DNA of 10,427 nt from Anaerolineae bacterium. GTDB taxonomy: Bacteria > Chloroflexota > Anaerolineae > Anaerolineales > Villigracilaceae. Positions 1 through 8,241 of the stretch are shown in pieces. The translations under genes and the position numbers were made by a program. Each line of letters opens with the position of its first letter. The stretch's first letter is position 1. Location of the stretch: the NCBI GenBank assembly GCA_003524705.1, contig DQGV01000061.1, positions 1 to 10,427 of the forward strand, written 5' to 3'. The notes beneath the pieces are model-generated. The model made no database searches. It saw nothing but the letters and a program-made list of their open reading frames with translations, and was not told where the DNA came from.

Positions 1-51
1 TCAATGGAAATCAGTAGATTTCTCTGAACGGGTCGCCCCTACACTATATAC

Positions 52-57
52 AAGGAG
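52..57 (+). promoter_or_regulatory. Shine-Dalgarno site of guaB
   Basis: AAGGAG lies 7 nt before the ATG at 65, a textbook ribosome binding site that fixes the guaB start. No convincing promoter can be called in the remaining bases 1-51, so the guaB promoter may lie upstream of the window. Confidence 0.8.
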
Positions 58-64
58 ATAATAT

Positions 65-1549
65 ATGAACGAAGAACTTTTCAACCGCTATGATTCACTT
101 ACTTTTGACGATGTCTTAATCGTGCCTGGTTATACAGAAGTGTTGCCCAATGAAACCGATGTCAAAGTACAACTCACACCAACGATTCAACTTAACATTC
201 CGATTCTTTCCGCCGCAATGGATACAGTCACCGAAGCGAGGCTTGCGATTGCATTGGCTCGCGAAGGCGGTATGGGAATTATTCATCGCAACATGCCTCC
301 CGAAGCACAAGCCGCCGAAGTCGAAAAAGTGAAGCGTTCACAGTCAGGCATGATTGTGGAACCAATTAGCTTACAACCAGATGCACCACTCAGCAAAGCC
401 GAAGAAATTATGTCCACGTATCATATTAGCGGCGTGCCCATCACAAATGAAAACGGAAAAATTGTCGGCATTCTCACCAATCGCGATATTCGTTTTGTAG
501 AAGCATCTGATTACAACTTACCCGTCAGCCAGTTTATGACGAAAGAAGACAAACTCATCACTGCACGCGTGGGCATCTCTGCAAAAGATGCGAAAGATAT
601 TTTACAAAAACATCGCATCGAAAAACTTCCGCTTGTAGATGCGAATGGAAAACTAAAAGGTTTACTGACAGTTAAAGATATTCAAAAAGCACGTGATTAT
701 CCCAACGCATCCACTGATTCAAAAGGACGTTTACTTGTCGGCGCTGCAGTTGGTGTTGGCAAAGATGTTGAAACACGTGTTGACCTCATGCTCAAGGCTG
801 GAGTTGATGCCGTAACAATTGATACTGCACACGGACATTCCAAAGGTGTGCTTGAAGCAATTCAAAGAATCAAAAGTGCATGGAAAGATTTGCCAGTCAT
901 TGCTGGGAACGTGGTCACTGCCGAAGGAACAGAAGCAATGATAAAGTCAGGTGCTGATGCGATTAAAGTCGGTGTGGGTGCAGGTTCCATTTGCACAACA
1001 AGAGTCATCTCTGGTGCGGGTATGCCGCAAGTCTCCGCGATTTTTGAATGTGCTCAAATTGCAAAAAAGCATGACATCAAAATTATTGCTGATGGCGGAA
1101 TCAAATTTAGTGGTGATATTGTTAAAGCAATTGTTGCAGGTGGAAATGCAGTAATGCTTGGAAGTTTGCTTGCTGGTTTGGATGAAGCGCCAGGCGAAGT
1201 GATGATGTATGAAGGTCGTAGCTTCAAAGAATATCGTGGCATGGGAAGTTTGGGCGCGATGAAAGGCTATGGCGTGGATCGTTATGCAACGGGTCAGGCT
1301 GGTGGCGGAAAACTTGTGCCAGAAGGTATTGAAGGTCGCGTGCCTTATAAAGGTTTGCTCGGTGAATATGTTTATCAACTCGTCGGTGGTCTTCGTTCTG
1401 GCATGGGGTATGCAGGCGCGGCATCGTTGAAAGATTTACAAACTAAAACAAGACTCACACGCATCACAAATGCGGGATTGCTTGAAAGTCATCCGCATGA
1501 TGTTATCATTACGAAAGAAGCACCAAATTATCAATTGAGCCAAAGATAA
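65..1549 (+). CDS. guaB: Inosine-5'-monophosphate dehydrogenase
   Basis: Cytosolic enzyme that oxidises IMP to XMP with NAD+, the committed step of GMP synthesis. The 494-aa product has the usual bacterial length. A (beta/alpha)8 barrel is interrupted by a Bateman pair of CBS domains at about residues 97-145 and 158-209. The catalytic loop [13 protein letters not shown] places the nucleophilic Cys at residue 310. The phosphate-binding IADGG segment is at about 341-345, and the mobile flap carries the Arg-Tyr dyad at about 406-407 (DRYATGQ). All of this is read directly from the translation; the roles are known for the family. The start is supported by AAGGAG 7 nt upstream and the N-terminus begins as family members do. 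purB follows with zero spacing, so the two are very likely co-transcribed and translationally coupled. Nothing is odd in the enzyme itself. Confidence 0.98.
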   Translation: MNEELFNRYDSLTFDDVLIVPGYTEVLPNETDVKVQLTPTIQLNIPILSAAMDTVTEARLAIALAREGGMGIIHRNMPPEAQAAEVEKVKRSQSGMIVEPISLQPDAPLSKAEEIMSTYHISGVPITNENGKIVGILTNRDIRFVEASDYNLPVSQFMTKEDKLITARVGISAKDAKDILQKHRIEKLPLVDANGKLKGLLTVKDIQKARDYPNASTDSKGRLLVGAAVGVGKDVETRVDLMLKAGVDAVTIDTAHGHSKGVLEAIQRIKSAWKDLPVIAGNVVTAEGTEAMIKSGADAIKVGVGAGSICTTRVISGAGMPQVSAIFECAQIAKKHDIKIIADGGIKFSGDIVKAIVAGGNAVMLGSLLAGLDEAPGEVMMYEGRSFKEYRGMGSLGAMKGYGVDRYATGQAGGGKLVPEGIEGRVPYKGLLGEYVYQLVGGLRSGMGYAGAASLKDLQTKTRLTRITNAGLLESHPHDVIITKEAPNYQLSQR

Positions 1550-2902
1550 ATGACTTTACATCTCATCTCCCCATTAGATGGACGTTATGCAGAGACAACT
1601 GCACCATTGCGGAATTATTTTTCCGAGTTTGCTTTTCTGCGCGATAGAGTACGCGTCGAACTTAACTTTTTGCTTGCTCTTTCCAAAACAGGCTTGATAC
1701 GCCCTTTGAGCAACTCTGAATCCGCTCAAATCGAATCTATTCTTTCCAATTTTTCAACTGCTGACGCAGAATTAATACTAGAACACGAACGCAAGACACG
1801 TCACGATGTGAAAGCAATTGAATATTTTATTCAAAGTAAATTACAAAATTCATCTCTACAAGATTTACTTCCATGGATTCATTTCGGATTAACTTCCGAA
1901 GATACGAATAGCATTGGTCAAGCCATTGCGTTGAAAGAATCAAGAGACAAAGTCATTCTCCCGAATATCGAATCCTTAATATCGAATCTCTCTGACTTCG
2001 CAATCCGCTACAAATCAACTGCTATGCTCGCTCGCACACATGGACAATTTGCAGTACCAACAACATTAGGCAAAGAATTTGCAATTTACATTGCTCGCCT
2101 GAAAAAGATACGAGATGAAATATCCGCTTTTCGTTTTGAAGCCAAGCTAACAGGTGCAGTTGGTAACTTCAATGCTTTGCAAGCATCTGCCCCACAAGTA
2201 GATTGGATTTCATTCAGTAAAAACTTTATATCAAGCTTTGATTTAGAACCAAACCTGCTCACGACTCAAATCCTCCCCTACGATAACTGGATACGTTATT
2301 TTGATTTCATCCGTTTAACAAATTCTATTTTGATTGACTTTGCTCAAGACATTTGGCGATATATCAGTGATGGATATTTGGAGCAAGCAGTTGTCGCAGG
2401 TGAAGTTGGTTCTTCGACGATGCCACAAAAAGTTAACCCGATTGATTTTGAAAATGCAGAAGGCAATTTGGGCGTGGCAAATTCTTTGTTCAATCATTAC
2501 GCTCAAAAATTAACTGTCTCTCGTTTGCAAAGAGATTTATCCGATTCAACAGTCCGCCGCACATTTGGCACGGGGTTAGGTCACAGCTTACTAGCATGGA
2601 CCAACTTGAAGCGTGGGTTGAAGCGCATTGCTCCTGACGAAGAAAAACTCAAAGCGGAATTAAATGCTCATTGGGAAGTCGTCTCTGAAGGCGCACAAAC
2701 TATCCTACGTGCAGTTGGAAAATCTGATGCGTATGAAACGTTGAAAGAAAAAACGCGCGGGCAAGTGTTAACCGAATCTGATTACAAAGCATGGTGTGAT
2801 TCAATTAATGTGGATGATGCCACACGAAATAAATTAAAAAATCTTTCGCCTGAAAGTTACATCGGCTTGGCAATTGAATTGACCAAAAAAATTGCTGGAT
2901 AA
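1550..2902 (+). CDS. purB: Adenylosuccinate lyase
   Basis: Fumarase/aspartase-superfamily lyase that releases fumarate twice in purine synthesis: SAICAR to AICAR, and adenylosuccinate to AMP. The 450-aa product resembles the E. coli-type PurB (about 456 aa). Visible motifs are TRHDVKAIEYF around residue 83, the catalytic-His segment ARTHGQ (His164), and the superfamily signature GSSTMPQKVNPIDFEN at about 287-302 with the loop serines 288/289. The ATG abuts the guaB stop (TAAATG) and no Shine-Dalgarno sequence is evident, so translation probably depends on ribosomes finishing guaB. Paired with guaB this unit handles both exits from IMP. A period-7 repeat (1963-1990) lies within codons 138-147, in a helical stretch that is not part of the active site. 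No terminator separates it from the next promoter; the terminator at 3074-3104 could also end this transcript. Confidence 0.97.
   Translation: MTLHLISPLDGRYAETTAPLRNYFSEFAFLRDRVRVELNFLLALSKTGLIRPLSNSESAQIESILSNFSTADAELILEHERKTRHDVKAIEYFIQSKLQNSSLQDLLPWIHFGLTSEDTNSIGQAIALKESRDKVILPNIESLISNLSDFAIRYKSTAMLARTHGQFAVPTTLGKEFAIYIARLKKIRDEISAFRFEAKLTGAVGNFNALQASAPQVDWISFSKNFISSFDLEPNLLTTQILPYDNWIRYFDFIRLTNSILIDFAQDIWRYISDGYLEQAVVAGEVGSSTMPQKVNPIDFENAEGNLGVANSLFNHYAQKLTVSRLQRDLSDSTVRRTFGTGLGHSLLAWTNLKRGLKRIAPDEEKLKAELNAHWEVVSEGAQTILRAVGKSDAYETLKEKTRGQVLTESDYKAWCDSINVDDATRNKLKNLSPESYIGLAIELTKKIAG
1963..1990 (+). repeat. Heptanucleotide tandem repeat inside purB
   Basis: Four consecutive 7-nt units of the form KAATMYY, for example GAATATC and TAATATC. 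The 11-nt string AATATCGAATC occurs twice with a period of 14. It encodes about residues 138-147 of PurB. It is the most degenerate of the four period-7 arrays in this window, so chance similarity is not excluded. Confidence 0.45.
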
Positions 2903-2908
2903 TTTCTA

Positions 2909-2936
2909 TTGACATATTTTGTGGGGATGGTAGAAT
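2909..2936 (+). promoter_or_regulatory. Sigma-70-type promoter of the carA leader cassette
   Basis: TTGACA (2909-2914) and TAGAAT (2931-2936) are separated by 16 bp, a near-consensus housekeeping promoter that starts 7 nt after the purB stop. The same elements with the same spacing occur at 10198-10225. Bases 2930-2951, running from just before the -10 through the downstream ATG, are identical to 10219-10240. A start about 7 nt after the -10 would put transcription only a few bases before the ATG at 2947. Confidence 0.8.
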
Positions 2937-2946
2937 ACCGCCCAAT

Positions 2947-3072
2947 ATGTTCAGACAACTTTATGCGCGTCGTACCCGTCGTTCAAAACTAACTTTTCTC
3001 GAAAGGTTGGAAGTTTTTAATTTTGTGCGAAGCACAGGCGTGATTCAAGATGACATCGAAAACGTTAATTAA
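2947..3072 (+). CDS. Arg-rich 41-aa small ORF (leader peptide or microprotein)
   Basis: An unrecognised 41-codon ORF lying between the promoter at 2909-2936 and the terminator at 3074-3104. It has seven arginines; codons 8-14 read RRTRRSK. A second ORF at 10236-10346 aligns without gaps from the ATG, sharing RTRR at codons 9-12, then K14, T16 and E19, with K/R at 20. Codons 14 (AAA/AAG) and 19 (GAA/GAG) differ only synonymously, which favours real translation. There is no Shine-Dalgarno sequence and the predicted transcript start is almost at the ATG, so it would have to be read as a near-leaderless message. The stop is two bases before the terminator stem. Because carA makes a precursor of arginine, the Arg cluster could sense charged tRNA-Arg, but no alternative antiterminator fold is visible. 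It may instead be a stand-alone small protein, or the similarity may be at RNA level only. Confidence 0.5.
   Translation: MFRQLYARRTRRSKLTFLERLEVFNFVRSTGVIQDDIENVN
2989..3010 (+). promoter_or_regulatory. Conserved RNA hairpin in the carA leader
   Basis: A 9-bp stem (2989-2997 with 3002-3010) closes a CTCG loop; two of the pairs are G-U. The equivalent bases of the second cassette (10278-10300) form the same 9-bp stem with one bulged G. The third pair below the loop-closing end, T-A here (2996/3003), is C-G there, and three other pairs change between Watson-Crick and wobble. It starts 42 nt after the ATG in both copies. The structure looks maintained. The ligand or function is unknown. Confidence 0.55.
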
Positions 3073-3073
3073 A

Positions 3074-3104
3074 AATAGCCCTCCTTTTGGAGGGTTATTT
3101 TTTT
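3074..3104 (+). terminator. Intrinsic terminator between the leader and carA
   Basis: An 11-bp stem (3074-3084 with 3089-3099, one G-U pair) with a TTTT loop is followed by a run of seven T. It sits 27 nt before the carA ATG and downstream of a strong promoter, so transcripts from 2909 must either stop here, giving an RNA of about 160 nt, or read through into carA. That is the geometry of an attenuator. It could equally end the guaB-purB message. Confidence 0.88.
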
Positions 3105-3130
3105 GTATAGAACTAACGAAAGGATAACGA

Positions 3131-4258
3131 ATGACTGCAACACTTGTACTTGAAGATGGAACAATCATAGAAGGCAAAGCCTTTGGCGCAAAGACTGATG
3201 CTGTATTTGAATTAGTTTTCAACACCAGCATGACGGGTTATCAAGAAATTCTCACTGACCCATCCTATCGTGGACAAGGTGTGTTATTTACCGTTTCACA
3301 CATTGGTAATGTAGGAATTAATTTGGAAGATGATGAATCATCAAAACCACAAATTTCTGCGGCGGTGATTCGTTCGCTGAGTCCTGTTGTATCCAATTGG
3401 CGTTCGGCACTTTCATTATCAGATTGGCTTGAAAAACATGATGTCCCTGGAATCAGTGGCGTGGATACGCGTTGGTTGACTCGCAAACTTCGTGATGGTG
3501 GAACTCAAAAAGCGGCTCTTTCTACGAAGGGGACACCTGTTGATATACTTTTGAACATGGTACACACTTGGAGTGGACTTGATGGAAGAGATATGGTCAA
3601 GGAAGTGACTTGTGAAGAAACATATCACTGGATTGATGATGAAGGAAGTAAATGGGTAGAGCAGAAGGCAGTAAGCAGTAAACAGTTATCAGTAGTTGCT
3701 TACGATTTTGGAATTAAAGAAAACATCCTTCGACATCTCTCAAGTTATGGCGCAAATGTAACTGTTGTTCCAGCAGATACAACAGCAGAAGAAACATTAG
3801 CATTGAAACCCGATGGAATCTTTTTATCCAACGGACCTGGCGACCCAGCAGGTTTACCGTATGCGGTTGAAGCAGTGAATGGATTAATTGAAAGTGGAGT
3901 TCCAATGTTTGGAATTTGTTTAGGACATCAATTGATTGGTCGTGCACTTGGAGCAGACACACACAAATTAAAGTTTGGTCATCATGGTGGCAATCATCCT
4001 GTTCAACATTTACCAAGCGGAAAAGTTTTAATCACAGCACAGAATCATAATTATTGCGTCACTGAAGGGGAATTGAATCAAGATGAAGTGGAAATTACTT
4101 ATAAAAGTTTGAATGACGATTCACTTGAAGGTCTTCGTGTCAAAAACAAACCTGTGTTTAGTGTGCAATTTCATCCTGAGTCCGCACCTGGTCCGCATGA
4201 TGCGCATTACATCTTCGACGAATTCTTCAAGATGATAAAGGTAAAAAAAGTAATGTAA
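3131..4258 (+). CDS. carA: Carbamoyl-phosphate synthase small (glutaminase) subunit
   Basis: Hydrolyses glutamine and channels ammonia to CarB for carbamoyl phosphate, the shared precursor of pyrimidines and arginine. The 375-aa product is close to the E. coli length. The N-terminal CarA domain spans about residues 1-150 ([17 protein letters not shown] near 30-46). The class I glutamine amidotransferase domain starts at about 188, with nucleophile Cys263 in GICLGHQ and the His348/Glu350 pair in FHPES. The start is supported by GAAAGGA ending 6-7 nt before the ATG and by the family-typical N-terminus. The linker at residues 177-189 is encoded by a five-unit heptanucleotide repeat, apparently tolerated because it joins two domains. 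Expression probably depends on read-through of the terminator just upstream. The stop overlaps the next ATG by one base. Confidence 0.98.
   Translation: MTATLVLEDGTIIEGKAFGAKTDAVFELVFNTSMTGYQEILTDPSYRGQGVLFTVSHIGNVGINLEDDESSKPQISAAVIRSLSPVVSNWRSALSLSDWLEKHDVPGISGVDTRWLTRKLRDGGTQKAALSTKGTPVDILLNMVHTWSGLDGRDMVKEVTCEETYHWIDDEGSKWVEQKAVSSKQLSVVAYDFGIKENILRHLSSYGANVTVVPADTTAEETLALKPDGIFLSNGPGDPAGLPYAVEAVNGLIESGVPMFGICLGHQLIGRALGADTHKLKFGHHGGNHPVQHLPSGKVLITAQNHNYCVTEGELNQDEVEITYKSLNDDSLEGLRVKNKPVFSVQFHPESAPGPHDAHYIFDEFFKMIKVKKVM
3661..3695 (+). repeat. Heptanucleotide tandem repeat in the CarA linker
   Basis: Five consecutive 7-nt units, consensus NCAGTAA, including GCAGTAA twice in a row followed by ACAGTTA. 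It encodes residues 177-189, exactly the linker before the glutaminase domain. The period is not a multiple of three, so the same DNA unit is read in different frames. Such heptamer arrays (STRR sequences) are known mainly from cyanobacterial intergenic DNA; here one is embedded in an essential gene. Confidence 0.75.
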
Positions 4259-4269
4259 TGGAGTATGAA

Positions 4270-4998
4270 ATGCCTGATATTGACCAACCATCTACTAATG
4301 ATTATTCATCGACTTGGTTTCAAGTATTCCTTGAACCAATTCAACCTATTCAAACCGAAGCTGAAATTGCATTCATGACTAGGTATCTTCCTATGCCCTC
4401 TTATGTGAAGGTTTTAGATCTTTGTTGTGGATTGGGCCGACACACTCGCGCTCTAGCAAACAAACATTATCAAGTCACTGGAATTGATAATAACTTATCC
4501 GTGCTTAATAAAGCCAAAAATATTTCAGGTGGTGCCATTGAATATATTGCTCATGATATGCGTAAATTAGATCAATTACCCAAAACATTTGATGCAATTG
4601 TCAATCTTTGGCAAAGTTTTGGATATTTTGATGAGAGGGTAAATAACAATATTCTCAAGCAAATCAGCAATAAATTGAATTCCAAAGGGCGTTTAATTTT
4701 GGATGTTTATCATCGTAACTTTTTTGAGCAACATCAAGGAAGTAGACAGTTTGAAAAGAATGGTTTGATAATAACGGAGACAAAAGTCATGAAAGGTAAT
4801 AGGTTAACTGTTGACCTGAATTATGGAGATCTTGGAGCAGATTGTTTTGAATGGCAATTGTATACCCCAGAAGAGATGACTCAACTTGCCAGACGAGTTG
4901 GATTTGCACCTTTAATTATCTGCACTGGCTTTGACGAGAACCTCTTGGCATCGGCTGACAGCCCAAGAATGCAACTTGTATTTGAAAAAGACAATTAG
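4270..4998 (+). CDS. Class I SAM-dependent methyltransferase, substrate unknown
   Basis: Rossmann-fold methyltransferase of the Methyltransf_25/11 type. From the start used here, motif I VLDLCCGLGRH is at about residues 48-58, the acidic post-I residue is in GIDNN near 72-75, and a motif IV-like FDAIVNLWQSFGYF is near 107-120. A PEEMTQLARRVGF segment near the end is common in small-molecule methyltransferases, and the last strand ends RMQLVFEK. An upstream ATG at 4258 overlaps the carA stop (TAATG) and would add four residues. I chose 4270 because GGAG lies 6 nt before it, whereas 4258 has no such site. No membrane segment or extra domain is visible, and nothing identifies the substrate. It lies between carA and carB with minimal spacing, so it is surely co-transcribed with them. 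A role in pyrimidine or arginine metabolism is not implied by the sequence. Confidence 0.85.
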   Translation: MPDIDQPSTNDYSSTWFQVFLEPIQPIQTEAEIAFMTRYLPMPSYVKVLDLCCGLGRHTRALANKHYQVTGIDNNLSVLNKAKNISGGAIEYIAHDMRKLDQLPKTFDAIVNLWQSFGYFDERVNNNILKQISNKLNSKGRLILDVYHRNFFEQHQGSRQFEKNGLIITETKVMKGNRLTVDLNYGDLGADCFEWQLYTPEEMTQLARRVGFAPLIICTGFDENLLASADSPRMQLVFEKDN

Positions 4999-5013
4999 AG
5001 GCTATGCAACTCT

Positions 5014-8000
5014 ATGAAACGAACTGACATTCACACAATTCTCGTGCCTGGCTCGGGAGCCATTGTCATTGGTCAAGCCGCGGAGTTTGATTACTCAGGC
5101 ACGCAAGCAGTCAAAGCATTGAAAGCGGAAGGCTATCGTGTTGTATTGGTTAATTCAAATCCTGCAACAATTATGACTGACCCTGAAATTGCGGATGCAA
5201 CTTATATCGAACCGCTTACAGTTGAAGCATTAGAAGCCATTATTGCTCAAGAAAAACCAGATGCCATGCTCCCCACTGTTGGCGGACAAACTGGATTAAA
5301 TCTCGCGCTTGCCTTAAGTGAAAATGGTGTGTTGGAAAAATATGGTGTGCAATTAATTGGCGCGAATCTTAACGCAATCAAAGCCGCTGAAGACAGAATG
5401 TTGTTTCGTGAGACGATGCAAAAGAATAATATCCCTGTTCCGCGGGGAGGACAGGCTTACTCGTTGAAAGAGGCGGAGGAGATTGTAAAAGAAACTGGCT
5501 ATCCTGTTTTAGTGCGCGCATCATTTGCAATGGGCGGAACGGGTGCGTCATGGGTATATGAATCGAATCAATTAAAAGAAGCAGTGCGCAGTGCAATTTC
5601 TGAATCACCGATTGGGCAAGCATGGTTGGAAGAATCGGTTTTGGGTTGGAAAGAATATGAACTCGAAGTGATGCGCGATAAAAAAAATAATTTTGTCGTG
5701 GTGTGTTCGATTGAAAATCTTGACCCAATGGGCGTGCACACGGGCGATAGCATCACCGTTGCACCTGCACAAACGTTAACGGATCGTGAATATCAAATCA
5801 TGCGTGACCTTGCGCATCGCGTGTTGTCTGCTGTTGGCGTTGAAACAGGCGGTTCGAATGTTCAATTTGGTGTTGACCCAAAAACGGGTCGCGTGGTTGT
5901 CATCGAAATGAATCCGCGTGTGAGTCGTTCGTCTGCGCTTGCATCGAAGGCAACAGGTTTTCCAATTGCAAAACTCGCCGCGTTGGTTGCGGTTGGTTAC
6001 ACTCTCGATGAAATCACAAACGATATTACGAAACAAACCAAAGCCGCGTTTGAACCTTCGCTTGATTATGTCGTTGTGAAAATTCCGCGTTGGGCGTTTG
6101 AAAAATTTCCAGGTGTTGACCCAACGCTTGGACCACAAATGAAATCGGTTGGTGAAGCGATGGCATTGGGACGAACTTTTCCCGAAGCGTTGAATAAAGC
6201 GATTCAATCTTTAGAAATTGGTGTAGATGCATTAGACGCTTCTGGACCTAACAAAGAATTGCTCACTGAACCTGAAACATTAGATTCAATTTCAAAACCC
6301 ACATCCGATAGATTATTCAAAGTCTACCGCGCGATTCAACAAGGTATGTCATTAGATGAAATATCAAACGTCACTGACTATGATTTATGGTTTCTTGCTC
6401 AAATGGAAGAAATTAAAAATTGCGAATTAGAAATTAGGAATTGCAAAACCGAAATTGAACTCAAAACAATATTACGTTACGCAAAACAATTAGGATTTGC
6501 AGATTCTCATATCTCTCGCCTTCTTTCTTCTTTCCTCTTTCCTTTGCCGAATGTCCGTAACCTTCGCAAACAACTCAACATCCTCCCCACTTTCCAACGC
6601 GTTGATACTTGCGCCGCAGAGTTTGAATCACAGACTCCGTATCTATATTCTGCGTATGAAATGGATGACGAATCACGACCGACGGATAAACAAAAAATAT
6701 TAATCCTCGGTGGCGGACCAAATCGAATTGGTCAGGGAATTGAGTTTGATTATTGTTGTTGTCAGGCAGCGTTTGCATTGTCGAAGATGGGATATGAAAC
6801 CATCATGTATAACTGCAATCCTGAAACGGTGTCTACAGATTACGATACAGCAGATAGATTATATTTTGAGCCATTGACTCTCGAACATGTGTTGAATGTA
6901 ATAGATAAAGAAAAACCAATTGGAGTCATCGTTCAATTCGGCGGACAGACTCCGTTGAATCTCGCGGCTGGACTCGAAGCGGCGGGCGTGAAAATTTTAG
7001 GTACTTCCCCACATGCAATTCAACTTTCAGAAGATAGAGAAGAATTTGCAAAACTGCTGAAAGAGTTGGATATTCCTCAACCTGAAAACGGAATCGCCCG
7101 CACGTTGGAAGAAGCGCGTGAAGTCGCTCAAAGAATTGGATATCCTGTTTTAGTCAGACCATCTTTTGTATTGGGTGGCAGAGCTATGGCACTTGTCGAT
7201 TCGGAATCGAATTTAGCAGGTTTTATTCAACAAGCCATTGAGGCGGCTCCTAATCAACCAATTTTGATTGATAAATTTATGGAAGATGCGTTTGAAATTG
7301 ATGTGGATGCATTGGCAGACGGAGAAAGAGTCGTTGTAGGCGCGGTGATGCAACACATCGAAGAAGCAGGCGTCCATTCAGGAGATGCGGCGTGTGTCCT
7401 GCCTCCATATAAAGTCAGTGCCTATCATCAAGGAATCATGCGCGAATACACCGAGAAATTAGGTTTGGCATTGGGTGTGCGCGGATTGATGAATGTGCAA
7501 TTCGCATTGAAAGATGAAGTGGTGTACGTGTTGGAAGTAAACCCACGCGCCTCACGCACCGTTCCATATGCCAGCAAAGCGACGAATTTAAACTTAGCCT
7601 ACACAGCCGCGCAAGTGATGGCTGGCAAAACATTGAAAGAATTAAATGTTATTGAAGAACCTCGTGTAGATGGTTTCTTTATTAAAGAAGCCGTATTGCC
7701 ATTCAAAAAATTACCCGGCTCCAGTTCACTGCTTGGACCTGAAATGCGCTCCACCGGCGAAGTGATGGGACATGCTTCACATTTTGGTCATGCGTTTGCA
7801 AAAGCACAACTCGCGGCTGGTTTGGGATTGCCACAACATGGTGCTGTGTTAATTACAGTCAATGATTATGATAAAAGTGCAGGTTTGAAATTTGCACGTG
7901 ATATGCACAGGCTTGGATTTAAGTTATATGCTACACCCGGCACAGCCTATATGATTGATAAAGCCAATATTCCTGTGGAAGTGGTTGAAAAAGCACAAGA

Positions 8001-8241
8001 TGGTTCCACCCAAATCGTAGATTTGATTCGCGCAGGAAAAATTCATTTAATCTTGAATACGCCTTTGGGTCCACATGCACATACAGATGGTAACGAGATT
8101 CGCAAAGCGGCGATTGGGATGAATGTCCCCTTGCTAACGACTCTTTCTGCGGCAACTGCGGCGACTTCTGCAATTCAAGCAATGCGAAAGAAGGAATTGA
8201 AATATAGAAGTTTACAGAGTCATTTTGGAAATTTCAAATAA
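5014..8241 (+). CDS. carB: Carbamoyl-phosphate synthase large subunit
   Basis: ATP-dependent synthase that joins bicarbonate, CarA-derived ammonia and two ATP into carbamoyl phosphate. The 1075-aa product matches the family (E. coli 1073). The two homologous halves are evident: [17 protein letters not shown] near 12-29 and [15 protein letters not shown] near 565-580, each followed by an ATP-grasp fold. An oligomerisation region lies at about 405-550 (VDTCAAEF near its end) and a C-terminal MGS-like allosteric domain at about 940-1060. The start matches MKRTDI of family members; AGAGG (4997-5001) overlaps the methyltransferase stop at a long 12-nt spacing. Two heptanucleotide repeats lie in the oligomerisation region, the least conserved part of the protein. 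The last codons (after SLQSHF) differ from those of a stranded 3'-end copy at 10026-10089, which suggests that the present C-terminus GNFK was supplied by inserted DNA. Confidence 0.98.
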   Translation: MKRTDIHTILVPGSGAIVIGQAAEFDYSGTQAVKALKAEGYRVVLVNSNPATIMTDPEIADATYIEPLTVEALEAIIAQEKPDAMLPTVGGQTGLNLALALSENGVLEKYGVQLIGANLNAIKAAEDRMLFRETMQKNNIPVPRGGQAYSLKEAEEIVKETGYPVLVRASFAMGGTGASWVYESNQLKEAVRSAISESPIGQAWLEESVLGWKEYELEVMRDKKNNFVVVCSIENLDPMGVHTGDSITVAPAQTLTDREYQIMRDLAHRVLSAVGVETGGSNVQFGVDPKTGRVVVIEMNPRVSRSSALASKATGFPIAKLAALVAVGYTLDEITNDITKQTKAAFEPSLDYVVVKIPRWAFEKFPGVDPTLGPQMKSVGEAMALGRTFPEALNKAIQSLEIGVDALDASGPNKELLTEPETLDSISKPTSDRLFKVYRAIQQGMSLDEISNVTDYDLWFLAQMEEIKNCELEIRNCKTEIELKTILRYAKQLGFADSHISRLLSSFLFPLPNVRNLRKQLNILPTFQRVDTCAAEFESQTPYLYSAYEMDDESRPTDKQKILILGGGPNRIGQGIEFDYCCCQAAFALSKMGYETIMYNCNPETVSTDYDTADRLYFEPLTLEHVLNVIDKEKPIGVIVQFGGQTPLNLAAGLEAAGVKILGTSPHAIQLSEDREEFAKLLKELDIPQPENGIARTLEEAREVAQRIGYPVLVRPSFVLGGRAMALVDSESNLAGFIQQAIEAAPNQPILIDKFMEDAFEIDVDALADGERVVVGAVMQHIEEAGVHSGDAACVLPPYKVSAYHQGIMREYTEKLGLALGVRGLMNVQFALKDEVVYVLEVNPRASRTVPYASKATNLNLAYTAAQVMAGKTLKELNVIEEPRVDGFFIKEAVLPFKKLPGSSSLLGPEMRSTGEVMGHASHFGHAFAKAQLAAGLGLPQHGAVLITVNDYDKSAGLKFARDMHRLGFKLYATPGTAYMIDKANIPVEVVEKAQDGSTQIVDLIRAGKIHLILNTPLGPHAHTDGNEIRKAAIGMNVPLLTTLSAATAATSAIQAMRKKELKYRSLQSHFGNFK
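6410..6444 (+). repeat. Heptanucleotide tandem repeat in carB (first array)
   Basis: Five consecutive 7-nt units, consensus RAATTRS, such as GAATTAG, AAATTAG and GAATTGC. It encodes about residues 466-477, the charged [13 protein letters not shown] stretch in the CarB oligomerisation region. It is the same size (35 bp) as the carA array but has a different unit. Confidence 0.75.
6520..6547 (+). repeat. Heptanucleotide tandem repeat in carB (second array)
   Basis: Pyrimidine-only units CTTCTTT, CTTCTTT and CCTCTTT, then a decayed fourth unit. It encodes [10 protein letters not shown] at about residues 503-512, where CarB homologues normally run directly from the KrlGFSD segment into vRxlR. 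The first three units are clear; the fourth is weak. Confidence 0.6.
8199..8227 (+). repeat. Left copy of a 29-bp direct repeat (carB 3' end)
   Basis: Matches 10026-10054 at 28 of 29 positions (A8206 versus C10033). Weaker similarity extends left to about 8188 with a one-base gap. This copy encodes KYRSLQSHF of CarB. With its partner it brackets the minus-strand nuclease gene, at an offset of 1827 bp. Confidence 0.85.

Noticed and set aside
41..50. TATATA before guaB as a -10 element
   Set aside because: No matching -35 is visible at a suitable distance and it lies almost on top of the Shine-Dalgarno site.
947..1378. A 143-codon open frame on the minus strand inside guaB
   Set aside because: It is antisense to the conserved IMP dehydrogenase core, its composition follows the opposite strand's codons, and no domain is recognisable.
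2989..3010. A PyrR binding loop in the carA leader (AAAGGTTGGAAG resembles part of the known motif)
   Set aside because: The hairpin loop and bulge do not match the PyrR consensus, the second cassette loop differs, and no antiterminator alternative is visible.
5776..6207. A 143-codon open frame on the minus strand inside carB
   Set aside because: It is antisense to a conserved ATP-grasp half; the product has no recognisable motif and is rich in residues that mirror carB codons.
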